A stretch of DNA of 64,000 bases. Source: Rhinopomastus cyanomelas. Its lineage: Eukaryota > Chordata > Aves > Bucerotiformes > Rhinopomastidae. Made by a program: the position numbers and the translations under genes. Location: assembly GCA_013400115.1 (NCBI GenBank), contig VXBP01009037.1, positions 506,022 through 570,021 on the forward strand. The letters are read 5' to 3'. Below the pieces are notes generated by a model that did not search any database, had not been told where the DNA came from, and was given only the letters and a program-made list of their open reading frames with translations. This document shows, one piece after another, positions 33,783-44,180 of this stretch (position 1 is the first letter of the stretch; each line of letters starts with the position of its first letter).

Positions 33783-34509
33783 GTGTTGGCCCTGGGAGTT
33801 GTCGCAGCTCCGCCTCGCACCCCCTGCAAGTCTTGCTGAGATCCTGCTGGACCTGGTGCCAAGCGGAGGACTAACACCCTCCAGCTCCCCGTGCCACGGA
33901 AGCCCCCGTAACGCGCTGAGCAGTGCGCAAAGAGCAGCCCAGAAGGGGCTTTGCTGGGGGAGCGGAGCCCTGGCGCTGATCAGCTCTCGGCGCCGGGTGG
34001 GATCGCGGCAGCGCGGCGCTTCGCTCCGCACCCTCCGCTCCGCACCCTCCGCTCTGCCGGCAGGCGCGGGCTGCCGGCCCCATGCGTGCGGGTGCACACG
34101 CCTCAAAGCCCTGAAGGCAGCAGATGCTGCTTTGGAGAGGGCCCAGCTCTGAGATCCAGCACTGAGAGCTGCTTGGCTGCCCCGGGGCTTGAGGAGGGGG
34201 ACGGCCGTCCTGGACCCGCCAGAGGACAGCGCTAGCGCAGGTCGGGGCTGAGCCCAGCAGAGCCTTGCTGCAAGGGAGGAGCGAGCTGTGGTGTCGAGCC
34301 AAGGGCAGAGCCCGCGGGAGGGTGCCATGGTGCATCGGCGTGGCCAGTAGCCAAGGCAGAGCTGGCAATGTGGTGCTGAGTGCTTGGGTGGCTGCAAAAT
34401 AAACAGGAGACTGATGCCTGCTGCTCCAAGGGGGGTTCAACAAGTCAGAACAGGGCGAGAGGAGACAGCAGATCACATCCAAGTTTCCCTTTGCTGTTTC
34501 ATTTGCCAA
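33783..34509. other. single-copy CpG-rich sequence
   Basis: Notable CpG density in 33,940-34,080, with a short direct repeat of cgctccgcaccctc near 34,021-34,045. No exon supported. Confidence 0.4.
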
Positions 34510-34650
34510 CAGGGGAGGGTTGGACTGGCCAGCATGACGAAGTTCTTCATGGAGAGAGTGGTCGGGGACTGGACTGGGCTGCCCAGGGTGATTGTTGATT
34601 CACCATCCCTGGATGAGTTTAGAAGTCGCTCAGATGTGCTGCTGGTGGGA
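34510..34650 (+). mobile_element. CR1 group B fragment, tail missing
   Basis: From aggggagggttggactggcc through ccatccctggatgagttta to gctcagatgtgctgctgg, then lost. Confidence 0.85.
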
Positions 34651-34830
34651 TCCCACTGGAGCTCAGCCTGGTGCATCTGATGGGAGATGCTGGTGAGAGG
34701 AGGACAAGCCCAGGGTTTTTCTGAGTGCTGCAATGTTCTGATCACGATGGACCATCATCCCAGAGGTAAGAGCGCTGCTTACCCGCAGGGGAGGTTTTAT
34801 ATGGAGAACACTTGCTCTGATTTATCTTTT

Positions 34831-35112
34831 AAATCACAGAATCACAGAGTGTTAGGGATTGGAAGTGACCTCAAAAGATCATCCAGTCCCATCCCCCTGC
34901 CACTGCAGGACCCCCTAGATCTAGTCACACAGGAACAGTCTAGGAGAAGGAGACTCCGCAGCTCCGCTGGGCAGCCCCTGCCAGGGCTCTGGCACCCTCA
35001 CTGGGAACAAGGTCCTTCTCACACTGATGTGGAACCTCCTCTGCTCCAGCTCACACTTGCTGCCCCCTGTCCTGTCACTGAGTGCCCCTGAGCAGAGCCT
35101 GGCTCCATCCCA
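34831..35112 (-). mobile_element. CR1 LINE 3' end, group A, two tail repeats
   Basis: Tail aatcacagaatcacagag shows two 8-bp repeats. Single 3' unit. A deletion removes the part around ttgaaatgtctcc (34,937-34,942). ORF2 side ends at the complement of ggatggagccagg. Confidence 0.93.
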
Positions 35113-35734
35113 GGCTCGAGGAGTCTGCAAAACTGTTCCCTGGAAGGTCTGGAGCAGAGGCAGGAGCACTCACACAGCAGCTACTGCTGCAAGGAAATCC
35201 CCTGTGGAGAAGAGGGGACCTCTCCCAGCATTGCTGGAGACCAGAGGCACCTGTTGTGAGGGGCCTTGTGCGAGCGAATGTGAAGGCTGCAGAGGAATCC
35301 TCCCCCACTCACGACCTGATTAACAGCCGGACGCGACGCACGAGTGCGCTGCCTCCCCTGCAGGAAGGAGATTGGCCATTTGGGACACGTCCAGCCAGCT
35401 CTGGCCGGTTCCCAGAGCTGCTCCGTGTGGGCTGCTGTAGTTACTCCATCTGCAAACCCACTGGCTCTCCATCTCCTCGCTGACAGCTCGCTCGGTGACC
35501 TCACCTCTCCAGGGCTGGTTCGGTGCAGGACGGCTCCATCTTCCCATCCCTTCACTTAATGACTTCTCAAAGTCCGTCCATCAAGCCCTGGCTCCCTCTT
35601 GGGAGCTTTAAATGCATCCTCCACGTTCTGCATGAGCAGCATCTGGTGATGACTCTCTGAGCCCTGGTGCCAGTTTGGGGTGGGCAGTATCTGCAGAGAG
35701 GGCACCTCCTCCAGCCTTGGCACAAACAGGTTTT
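35113..35734. other. single-copy sequence
   Basis: No repeat or gene recognised. Confidence 0.4.
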
Positions 35735-36153
35735 GGGAGGGCTGGAGCCCCTCTGCTCTGGGCACAGGCTGAGAGAGCTGGCGTTGTTCAGCCCAGAGAG
35801 GAGAAGGCTCCAGGGGGACCTTCTAGTGGTCTTCCAACCCCTGACGGTGGCTATCAGAAGGCTGGGGAAGGCTGTTCCCAAGGGCAGGGAACAACAGGAC
35901 AAGGGGTGATGGTTTGAAGCTGAAAAAGGGCAGATTGAGGCTGGACAGGAGGAAGAAGTTGTTGAATCTGAAGGTGGGGGATCCCTGGAACAGGCTGCCC
36001 AGAGAGGGGATAGAGGCCCCATCCCTGGAGCTGCTCAAGGTCAGGCTGGCTGTGGCTCTGGGCAACCTGGGCTGGTAAGTGCTGGCCCTGTTGGGTGTCG
36101 GGGGGTTGGAGTGGCTGCCCTTTGGGGGTCCCTTCCAGCCCTGTGACTCTGTC
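35735..36153 (+). mobile_element. CR1 LINE 3' end, group C, best copy
   Basis: About 420 bp from gggctggagcccctctgctc through ggaaggctgttcccaaggg, gatccctggaacaggctgcc and ggtcccttccagccctgtga. The most complete group C copy and the reference for 4,843 and 40,359. Confidence 0.92.
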
Positions 36154-36750
36154 CATTGCCTCTACTTTCCCCAAGTCCTGGTCCTTTACCCCAGAAGACA
36201 AGGAGCCCCCAGGTGCCCCGTCCTCCCGCAGCGAGGGTGCAGCCCTTGCAGGCTTCCCGGGGCTGCGGTGTGCTCGCAGGGGATCAGGAGGTCAGGCAAT
36301 TTCAGCTCAGCCAGGCTCCAGCGACTCACTTCGTGCATAAAAATTTGCTCTTTTCCAGCTAACAAACTTCTCCTAGGAGGATATTTTGCTCACTTGAGCA
36401 GAAAACAGGCTGCGTTAGCAGCTTTCCTGAGCAATGTTCTCGGCGAGCGGAGCGGCGTGTGGTCCTCCATCCATCCCAGGATGTGGCACCAGCATCCCGC
36501 TCTGCCGCTGCCCTGAGAGGCCACAGGGACCCAGGTTTACTCCTCGTTTTTCAGCAGCTGCTTGAGGTCACAGATGGAGAAACAAGCAGGTACATGGAGG
36601 ATGAGGGATGTGCCCGGCTGTGCACTGCTGCTGCCTGGCTGTAGGAAGCCCTGTGAGCACAAAGGAGGCTCTGAGTGTCTGCTCCTGTTCCCCAAACCTT
36701 CGCAGGCAGGGAGGGCAGGCAGCTTCCCTGGTGGAAACAGGTGCCAGCAG
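36154..36750. other. single-copy sequence
   Basis: No repeat or gene recognised. Confidence 0.4.
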
Positions 36751-37233
36751 CAGGGAGGGGAGCATCTCCCTGCTGAGGAGAGGCTGAGGGAGCTGGGAAA
36801 AAGGAGCCTGAGGGGTGACCCCATGGGTGTTGATCAATATGTGAAGGGTGGGTGTGAGGAGGATGGAGCCAGGCTCTGCTCAGGGGCACCCAGTGACAGG
36901 ACAAGGGGCAGCGGGTGTGAGCTGGAGCAGAGGAGGTTCCACATCAGTGTGAGAAGGACCTTGTTCTTGGTGAGGGTGCCAGAGCCCTGGCAGGGGCTGC
37001 CCAGCGGAGCTGCGGAGTCTCCTTCTCTGGAGACGTTTCAAACCCTCCTGGACTGTTCCTGTGTGACTGGATCTGGGTGATCCTGCTGTGGCAGTGGGGA
37101 GACTGGACTGGATGATCTCTTGAGGTCCTTTCCCATCCCTAATGACTGGATCCAGGGGATCCAGCTGTGGCAGGAGATGGGGCTGGGTGCTCTGTCGAGG
37201 TCCCTTCCAGCCCCTGATGCTCTGGGTCCTGTG
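36751..37233 (+). mobile_element. CR1 LINE, group A, fused 3' dimer
   Basis: ORF2 end from cagggaggggagcatctccc with the short ggactgttcc form, so the frame passes the usual stop and ends at a later TGA (37,080). The 3' unit is duplicated with the fused junction near 37,138. Final tail is degenerate (tgggtcctgtgg). Confidence 0.93.
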
Positions 37234-37840
37234 GTGCTGTGAGCCATGTTTGTCATTACAGGACCTGCTGGCCGGGCAATTTCTGCCCTGAGTTTGGGAA
37301 TCGGTTCTGGGGGTTTTATTCAGCGATGAATTAAGATCAATCTGGTTTAATAAGAGAAGTGAGGCTGGCGGGTTGTTTCACGCAGTGAAAACATTTCAAA
37401 TGATATTAACAGTATAAAAGTGACTATTTGGGGGGGGGAAGATCTTTAACAACTTAATTCCCCCCCTGTTTTCTATTTTTACCCATTAATCAAAGCTTCT
37501 GGCTTGTTGGGAAATATAATAAATCTTTATATCCCCAAAGCTTCTGAATTATTCACCGAGCTCGCGGCTCTCTCCCTGACAGGAGATTATCCCTTTTAAT
37601 TGGAAATCTTCTGTTATTTGTGTCTGAAACGTTTGAAAGTCAAAGTGTGGCCTCAGATTCTATTAATAGTGGATGTGCTGAAGGGGTGGGGGTGTCTGGA
37701 GGGTCTGCACTGCAGCTCCGTGAATCGAGGCGGCAGCACAGACCCGCTCCAGCCAGCGGGCACCAGGGGTCACGGGCTCGTTCCAGGGTTTCTTCTCTCC
37801 TGTTGCCTCCCAGCCTTCCTGTCCTTGTGCAGCCCCTTCT
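37234..37840. other. single-copy island, AT-rich
   Basis: Dominated by the AT-rich element at 37,290-37,680 (separate entry). No gene recognised. Confidence 0.45.
37290..37680. promoter_or_regulatory. candidate conserved noncoding element
   Basis: The most AT-rich segment in the window, about 390 bp, with tttaataag, aacttaattcc, cccattaatc, aatataataaatc and ttttaattgg. Many homeodomain-type cores and no CR1 similarity. Such islands in avian genomes are often deeply conserved enhancers, but this is inference from composition only. Confidence 0.33.
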
Positions 37841-38006
37841 CATGGAGCCACGGAGTGCTGTGGGCTGGGAGGGTGCTCAGAGCTCACCCAGGGCCAGCCC
37901 CCTGCCAGGGCCAGCGCCTCCTCTCACCGGACCAGGGTGCCCACAGCCCCATCCAGCCTGGCCTCGGGCACCGCCAGGGTGGACCAGCAGCAGCCGCCCT
38001 GGGCGC
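37841..38006 (-). mobile_element. CR1 3' fragment, group C, old
   Basis: Complements of the tgggtgagctctgag end block, ggatggggctgtgggc and ccctggcgg. Diverged; resembles 31,687-31,935. Confidence 0.75.
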
Positions 38007-38140
38007 CCAGGCTGAAGGCTGCTGTGAGGAGCCAGCAGCACTGGCCGCTCTGCTGTGCAGGGATGGGGCTGGCAGCAGGGGTTGCTCTTTGCTCGTGGAG
38101 GCACCATCGCCTGCCTCTCACTTTGCCCATCCCTGCACCA

Positions 38141-38362
38141 GAGCTGAGAGCTGGATCCAAGAGCAAACTGGATCCTCCCCAGCCGCTGCTTCTGCTCCCC
38201 TGGGGCTCCAGCCTGGAGGGGAGGGAAGATGGAGGCTGTTGCTGCTGTGAGCACAGGGCTGCTCCGAGCTGCACACCCTGCGTGCTGGGGGGATGCTCTG
38301 GTCCAGGCAGCAGGACCAAGCCCTGCCCAGACCCAAACTGGTGTCTGCTGGCAGCGTACTGG
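38141..38362. repeat. 222-bp duplicated segment, copy 1
   Basis: Matches 58,866-59,086 in the same orientation with about five differences including one 1-bp indel (about 98% identity). It lacks CR1 3' blocks and its nature is unknown. A small group C CR1 scrap (38,391-38,421, minus) lies just beyond. Confidence 0.93.
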
Positions 38363-38576
38363 CATCATGGGCAGTGACACCTGTGCCCAGAGCCCCATCC
38401 AGCCTGGCCTTGAGACAACCCAGTCTCCACAACAGGATCTTCCTTTCTGTTGTTGTTGTTAGCTCCTCCCTAGGTTGTTATCAATTAGAAATGATTTAAA
38501 TCATTGATTTTGCACCACTGGATCCCAGACTCTGCGATCTGGCCTTTCCTGGGCACGGTTGTGTCCTACCTGCAAA

Positions 38577-38652
38577 GACCTGCTCTGGCAGGGGGATGGG
38601 GCTGGATGACCTTTTGAGGCCCCTTCCAATCCCGGATGTTCTGGGACTGTGT
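38577..38652 (+). mobile_element. CR1 group A terminal fragment
   Basis: About 76 bp: ctctggcagggggatggggc, gacctttt-gaggccccttcc and tgttctgggactgtgt. Confidence 0.85.
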
Positions 38653-38979
38653 AACCATCACGGGGAGTGGGAGGACAGGAGGCCTCCAGCTGGTCTCCTG
38701 AGACCACGAGTGGCCTGGAAGTGCTGGTGGAAGATGGGCTGTGTGTTAGCAGGTTTCACTGGTGCTGCCCTGGGACTTCAGCTTTTCAGCTCGTATTTTC
38801 TCTTCCTTTCTTCTCCTTGACCACTCATGCTCCTTGTTAGCTCTCTGAAGTTAGGAGGCTTTGAAGGAGGGATTGTTTTCTCAGCGCCTTTCAGCTGGAG
38901 ATTCGCAGGGATGCGGCTGGGAAGGAGCTTTCGGGGGCCAGCAGCGTGAGCTCTGTGCCCTGGGGTGCACACAGGACCG
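38653..38979. other. single-copy spacer
   Basis: No feature recognised. Confidence 0.4.
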
Positions 38980-39102
38980 CAGCACGGGCTGGGTTGGAAG
39001 AGGCCTTCAAAGGGCATCCACTCCAAGCCCCCGCCACAAGCAGGGCTGTCTCTAATGAGAACAGGTTGCCCAGAGCCCCATCCCGCCTGAACACCTCTCA
39101 TG
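38980..39102 (-). mobile_element. CR1 3' fragment, group C, old
   Basis: Complement of the ggatgccctttgaaggcc end block and of ggatggggctctgggcaacc. Tail not clear. Confidence 0.78.
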
Positions 39103-39442
39103 CTGGTGCAGGACAAAGCAGCCATAGAGCAGAGCTGCTCGTGGGCATCTGGGCTGCTACGACCTCTGCCCCCCGGGTTCCAGGGGTGGAACCCTGCCGA
39201 GCTGGGGTGGGTGTTGGGAACAGGCAGGGCTCCATCAGCCTCTCGTGTTGATTTCGGGAACTGGCCACCTTCCCCTTGCGGCTCCGCAGCGCCTCGGCCA
39301 GCGCCTGCACACGAGGCGCTGGGGACAGGGGGGACCTCGCGTGTCTGTGGCTCTGAAGGGCTTCGCGAGAGGGTGACGCTGGCTCCCCACGTGCGGCCGA
39401 TGCCTTTGAGCCTGCCACGTGTTCCCAGGGGCTCTGGGTGGC
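39103..39442. other. single-copy sequence
   Basis: No feature recognised. Confidence 0.4.
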
Positions 39443-39695
39443 GTGGGGCTGGCTCTGCCCTCCTCGTCGTCCTCCCCTTCCTCCCAGATAGTGTGGGGCT
39501 AGCTCTGCATTCCTCCTCGTCCTCTTCCTCCTCATCCTTCTTGTCCTCCTCCTCATCCTCCTCCTCCTCATTGTCCTTCCCCTCCTCCGGATAGTGTGGG
39601 GCTGGCTCTGCCTTCCTCTTCCTCCTCCTCGTCGTTGTCCTCGTCCTCCTGCTCGTCCCCCTCGTCCTCTCCCTCCTGCTCGCCCTCTCCTCTTG
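39443..39695. repeat. compound polypyrimidine repeat (TCC/CTC-rich)
   Basis: Three blocks, each opening with gtggggctggctctgc or a close variant (39,443; 39,492; 39,596) and followed by long tcc/ctc-rich runs. On the minus strand this gives a Glu/Lys/Arg-rich open frame of up to 356 codons (38,778-39,848). That frame also runs through a CR1 piece at 38,980-39,102, so it is repeat-generated and not a gene. The tract could adopt triplex (H-DNA) structure. Confidence 0.93.
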
Positions 39696-40358
39696 AGCCC
39701 TTCCCATCTCCCCAGGTCTGACGCCAGGCAGCCCCAGGTTTCGCCAGCTGCCTGGTGCCGCCGTGAGCCACCCTGCTCCCGGCGACAGGGATGCGCTGGC
39801 TGCTCGCGGGTGTCTGCCGTTGGCCACCTGCAGGGGGTTTAATTCCACCGGGAAGCCTGCTGCTGGCTGGCCGAGCGCTCAGCCCCGCGGGGCACCGGAC
39901 CAGCCGGCTCCGCGACGGGGAGGGTTTGAATGAAGGCGGCCTCATGGTTTATTTAGGTCGCCGTGCGGCTCCATTATTGATGAGGTGACGCCAGTCTGGA
40001 GATGAGCTGGGAAGGACTCGCTTTGAGATGGTCGGGATTCACGGCAGCCCCCAAGACCCCGCGTCTGTAACGAGCCGGTCCTCCCGGGGACCTGACAACA
40101 GCGTCGGGTGGTAAAGGGGAGGGCGAGGAGCAGAGTGAAGCAGCGAGGCTGATGCTCAGGCTCGTACTGCTGAGTTTTGCTGCCTTAGCCGCTGTCGTGG
40201 GCGGCTCCGCGGGTGCTGCGGAGGCTGTCGGGGATGTGCAGAGCCCTGGGTCGCATCTGGGGCTGTAAAAGGGTGATGCTGGCTCTGAGCTTCAGCAACG
40301 AAGGCAAGTGGCTGCTGTTCCCAAACCTCAGCAAACTTTGGGATCCTTTGGAGAGTAG
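39696..40358. other. single-copy CpG-rich sequence
   Basis: CpG-rich with an AT-rich spot near 39,945-39,985 (gtttatttagg, ccattattgatg). No gene recognised. Confidence 0.4.
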
Positions 40359-40653
40359 AATCACAGGATGTGTTGGGGTGGAAGGGACCTCCAAAGGGCA
40401 CCCAGTCCAACCCCTCTATGGCCATCATTCATCAGACTAGGTTGCCCAGAGCCCCAGCCATCTTGGCCTTGAATGGCTCCAGTGATGGGGCCTCCACCCT
40501 CTCTCTGGGCAGCCTGTTCCAGGGATCCCCCACCCTCAGATTCCAGACCTTTTCCCTCCTGCCCAGCCTCACTCTGCCCTTTTCCAGCTTCCAACCAGGA
40601 CCCCTCATCCTATTGCTCCCTGCCCTTGGGAACAGCCTTCTGCCTGTCAGGGG
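40359..40653 (-). mobile_element. CR1 LINE 3' end, group C
   Basis: Tail at 40,359 (complement of cctgtgattct), then complements of ggaggtcccttcc, ccccatcactgga, ccctggaacaggctgccc and gttcccaagggcagg. Antisense equivalent of 35,735-36,153. Confidence 0.92.
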
Positions 40654-40899
40654 TTCAGAAGTGGCCCAGCATGTTCTGCTGACTAATTTCACCCAAGATG
40701 AAGCTGAAGTCTTTGCTCGACCTGGCGTTTAGGAGAAAAACCTTGCTGAGCTCATGCTGCAAGGTTTCCTTCTGAAGCACAGAGCAGTGGTGCAGGGGAT
40801 GGGGTCAGGATGGGCTAATCCAAGGGGCTGCTCAGCAAATGCCCTGCCAGCGTCTTTCCACTCCTGTGCCTTAGGCGGCCACATCCAGGGCAGTCAGGA

Positions 40900-40968
40900 G
40901 TCTAGGAGTAGGGGGATTGGACTGGAGGGTCTTTCGAGGTCCCTTCCAACCCCTAATGCTCTGTGACT
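40900..40968 (+). mobile_element. CR1 group A terminal fragment
   Basis: About 69 bp containing ttggactggagggtctttcg and aggtcccttccaacccctaa with a ctctgtgactc end. Confidence 0.85.
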
Positions 40969-41461
40969 CACTGTGTGTCAGGCAGTGTGTTTCTTGGCCA
41001 GTGTCAGCTCTGTGTCCGGGAGCCGCCGGAGCCTCAGGTAGCGCGATGTTTTATCCTGGACCCACGCAGCTGAGGACATAAACCTCTCCTTCCAGCACCT
41101 CTAATTCACTGCTGCAAAGCAGCACTGGAGCTGCGCTTTAAAAGCACTGCGGGGTCGAGTTTTACAGCCCGAGCTTTGCAGGGAGCCCTGAGAACAGGCA
41201 GGGGAGGGCTGGGGATGGGGCTGTGGGTTGCTTCTGGTTGGCGCAGGGAGCGCCGGAGTTTTCAGTGTCGCTCTGGGGGCAGTTTGTCTGTCAACAGCAC
41301 AGGCACCGCCTCACACACAGAGGTGATGGCGTTTGAGCCTCCAGCTGGCTGCTCCAGCTGCTGCCGGTGGAGCTGGGGTGAGAGGGCAGCCCTCAGTGCT
41401 GGCCTCGGGAGGGAAGGTGCTCAGCGAGCGATGGGGGCTTGGGAAGGCTCCACACAGGGGA
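40969..41461. other. single-copy sequence
   Basis: No feature recognised. Confidence 0.4.
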
Positions 41462-42188
41462 TGCAAATGCACTGGGGCCACAACAGTCCCATGCGGCTGC
41501 AGGCTGGGGCAGGGGGGCTGGGGAGCAGTCTGGCAGAGAGGGGCCTGGGGGTTCTAACTGACAGAAGGCTGAATCTGAGCCAGCAGGGTGCCCAGGTGGC
41601 CAAGAATGCCAGTGGCATCCTGGCCTGGATCAGGAACTGTGTCCAGCAGGAGCAGGGACGTGATTGTCCCCCTGCACTCAGCACTGGGGAGGCTGCATCT
41701 TGAGGACTGGGTCCAGTTCTGGGCACCTCAGTGCAAGGGAGACACTGAGGGGCTGCAGCGAGGGCAGAGGAGGGCAACAAAGCAGGGAAGGGCCTGGAGA
41801 AGCAGTCTGATGGGGAGATCTGGGGCTGTTTAGTTTGAGGAAGAGGAGGCTGAGGGGAGCCCTCATGGTTCTCTGCAGCTCTCTGCAAGGACACTGTAGA
41901 GATGCTGGTGCTGGGCTCTGCTCACAGGTCGTTAGTGACAGCAGCAGAGGGAAGGGCTTCAAGCTCCACCAGGGGAGGGTTGGACTGGCCATCGGGAAGA
42001 GATTCTTTCTGGAGACAGTGGTCAGGGACCGGACTGGGCTGCCCAGGGTGGGGGCTGAGTCCTCATCCCTGGATGAGTTTAGAAGCCGCTGAGATGTGGT
42101 GTGGGAGGATCTGGTTTGGGGGTGACCTTGCAGAGTAGGGTTGCTGGTTGGACTCGATGTCTTTTCCTACCTGAGTGATTTTATGAAA
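41462..42188 (+). mobile_element. CR1 LINE, group B, longest copy
   Basis: About 730 bp. Starts in ORF2 (tgcactggggccacaacag), with frame remnants including a GVLTDRRL/QVAKNASGILAWIR-type stretch that is a CR1 ORF2 signature. It continues through the group B blocks to gtcttttcctacctgagtga and a degenerate tail. It shows that B and A share the same ORF2 architecture. Confidence 0.93.
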
Positions 42189-42573
42189 TGGGGCTGGGCC
42201 AGGGAAATCCTTCTTCCTTAAAGCCAGACAGCGATAGTGAGAAATTAGCCACTTAGCTTTGAAAGGGTCTGGTGTGGGTTGAGGTCTGTCTAGAGCTGGA
42301 GCCAGCAGGGCTCACTGCCTTGACCGTTCAGTCCCTCGAGCCTCCTGGTCCCTGGGGTATCAGCCCAGCTCTTGCTGCCCGCCCCACAGTGCAGGACGGT
42401 CCCTGTCAGCCTCGCTGGCGACTCCCAGGCAGCTGTGCAGGGCCAGGAGCTCTGCAGCCACCTCGGGGTGGGTTGTTAGTTGGAGCGATAGCTCTTCTTG
42501 GCTTCTTCATTGCCTCGTGCGAAGGCCGGGCTCAACAATCCGGGTGCCTTTGCTTTCGCACCCAGCCCCTGGC
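42189..42573. other. single-copy sequence
   Basis: No feature recognised. Confidence 0.4.
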
Positions 42574-42630
42574 GGCGGCGCTGATCGATACCGGCGGCGC
42601 TGATCGATACCAGCGGCGCTGATCGATACC
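42574..42630. repeat. 19-bp tandem repeat, 3 copies
   Basis: Unit ggcggcgctgatcgatacc repeated three times with a single g-to-a change in the third copy. Each unit contains the palindrome atcgat. Confidence 0.95.
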
Positions 42631-42647
42631 GGCAGTATCCGCGCGGG

Positions 42648-43107
42648 GAGCTGCTCCTGCTGGCGGAGCCGTGGGGCTGCGTCAGCCCCTCCGCTGCAAA
42701 TCAGCCCCCCGTCTTGCCGGGCGCGGCGCCGGCGTCGAGCTGACGGTGTTGCGTGGAGCAGAGCTCTCCGGAGCCCTGCTGCTCGCTGGGTGTTGATGGT
42801 TGTCGTCGTTGTCTGCAGTCCCGGCCGTTAATCCGCGGGTCGGCTGGATCTAGGGGATCCTGCTGTGTCAGGGGGTNGAGCTGCTCCTGCTGGCGGAGCC
42901 GTGGGGCTGCGTCAGCCCCTCCGCTGCAAATCAGCCCCCCGTCTTGCCGGGCGCGGCGCCGGCGTCGAGCTGACGGTGTTGCGTGGAGCAGAGCTCTCCG
43001 GAGCCCTGCTGCTCGCTGGGTGTTGATGGTTGTCGTCATTGTCTGCAGTCCTGGCCGTTAATCCGCGGGTCGGCTGGATCTGGGGGATCCTGCTGTGTCA
43101 GGGGGTG
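42648..43107. repeat. 230-bp direct duplication across an N
   Basis: 42,648-42,877 and 42,878-43,107 are the same sequence apart from three substitutions. The first copy ends at the single unknown base n (42,877) in the middle of a CR1 3' end. The unit spans single-copy sequence plus the start of a CR1 terminal block. It looks like an unresolved contig or haplotype overlap rather than a biological repeat. Confidence 0.95.
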
Positions 43108-43161
43108 GGCTGGATGATCTCTCGAGGTGTCTTCCCATCCCTCATGCTCTGTGACTCTGAG
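43072..43161 (+). mobile_element. CR1 group A terminal fragment
   Basis: ggctggatctgggggatcct through gatgatctctcgaggtgtc to a ctctgtgactctgag tail. Its first 35 bp also occur before the n at 42,877, as the end of the duplicated unit. Confidence 0.9.
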
Positions 43162-43648
43162 ACGTCCCCCGTACAACCCGTGTGGCCGGGGCACATGAGT
43201 CACAGCTGAACCACTGAACACTCCCACCGACACCCCTCTCTGCACAGGGCCGGTGGATCACAGGCAGCCCCAGCAGAAGGCTCCGTCTTCACCTGCAGCC
43301 GGAGATGCCGGCGTTTATTTATGGCCAATATTATCCGCGATGCCCTGGGACCAGTGAGTGGCTGCTGCCTGCAAATTGCCCCGCTGCTTTTTGGATGAAA
43401 TGTAAGATGGATAAAAAGGATCTTTATTCTGTCGGTTTGATGAGTAACTACGGCGTGGCAGCTCCTCCAAGGCTGCGCTCCCCACAGGTTTAACCACCAG
43501 AGTTATGGCTGGAGGAGAGCGGCTTTATTTTCCCTATCTGAGCAAAAGCCGTATTTACAGAGGGGATATTGACTGCAGCCTTTAGGGGGGGTGAATTCAT
43601 GTTTAATTGGAATATACGGCCTCGGTTCTGGTTCAGCTGGATGTGGTG
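43162..43648. other. single-copy sequence, partly AT-rich
   Basis: 43,310-43,450 and 43,500-43,620 are relatively AT-rich (tttatttatggcc, gtttaattgg). Possible noncoding element. No gene recognised. Confidence 0.4.
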
Positions 43649-44053
43649 CAGAGCCACGGGGATGATGGAGGGAGAGGAGCATCTCCCTGCTGAGGAGAGG
43701 CTGAGGAAGCTGGGGCTCTGGAGCTGGGAAACAGGAGCCTGAGGGGTGACCCCATTGGTGTTGATCAATATGTGAAGGGTGGGTGTCAGGAGGATGGAGC
43801 CAGGCTCTGCTCAGGGGCACCCAGTGACAGGACAAGGGGCAGTGGGTGTGAGCTGGAGCAGAGGAGGTTCCACATCAGTGTGAGAAGGACCTTGTTCCCA
43901 GTGAGGGTGCCAGAGCCCTGGCAGGGGCTGCCCAGGGGCGTTGTGGAGCCTCCTTCTGGAGACATTTCAAACCCACCTGGGCTGTTCTTGTGTGACAGGA
44001 TCTAGGGGATCCTGCTGTGGCAGGGGGATGGGGCTGGGTGATCTTTTGAGGTT
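43649..44053 (+). mobile_element. CR1 group A, fused to group B end
   Basis: Group A from gcagagccacgggg to gatcttttgaggt, stopping inside the last block without its tail. It has the short ORF2-end form. A group B 3' end follows immediately (next entry). Confidence 0.92.
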
Positions 44054-44180
44054 AAAATGTGTTTAACAGTCGCTCAGGTGTGGTGTTGCAGGGTCTGGTT
44101 TGGGGGCAAACATGTAGAGGAGGGGTGATGGTTGGGCTCGATGATCCCGGGGGTCTTCTCCAACCTCAGTGACTGTGATG
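44054..44180 (+). mobile_element. CR1 group B 3' end joined to group A
   Basis: Starts at taaaatgtgtttaacagtcg and runs to gtcttctccaacctcagtga with tail at 44,180. There is no gap from the preceding A part. This is either a template-jump chimera or an insertion followed by deletion. Confidence 0.88.

Noticed and set aside
38945..38990. Similarity to 49,438-49,485 (tgagctctgtgc and cacaca words)
   Set aside because: Only about 40 bp with several mismatches; not enough to call a shared repeat.
38778..39848. 356-codon minus-strand open frame rich in Glu, Lys and Arg
   Set aside because: It arises from the TCC/CTC repeat, runs through an old CR1 piece and has no domain or start context.
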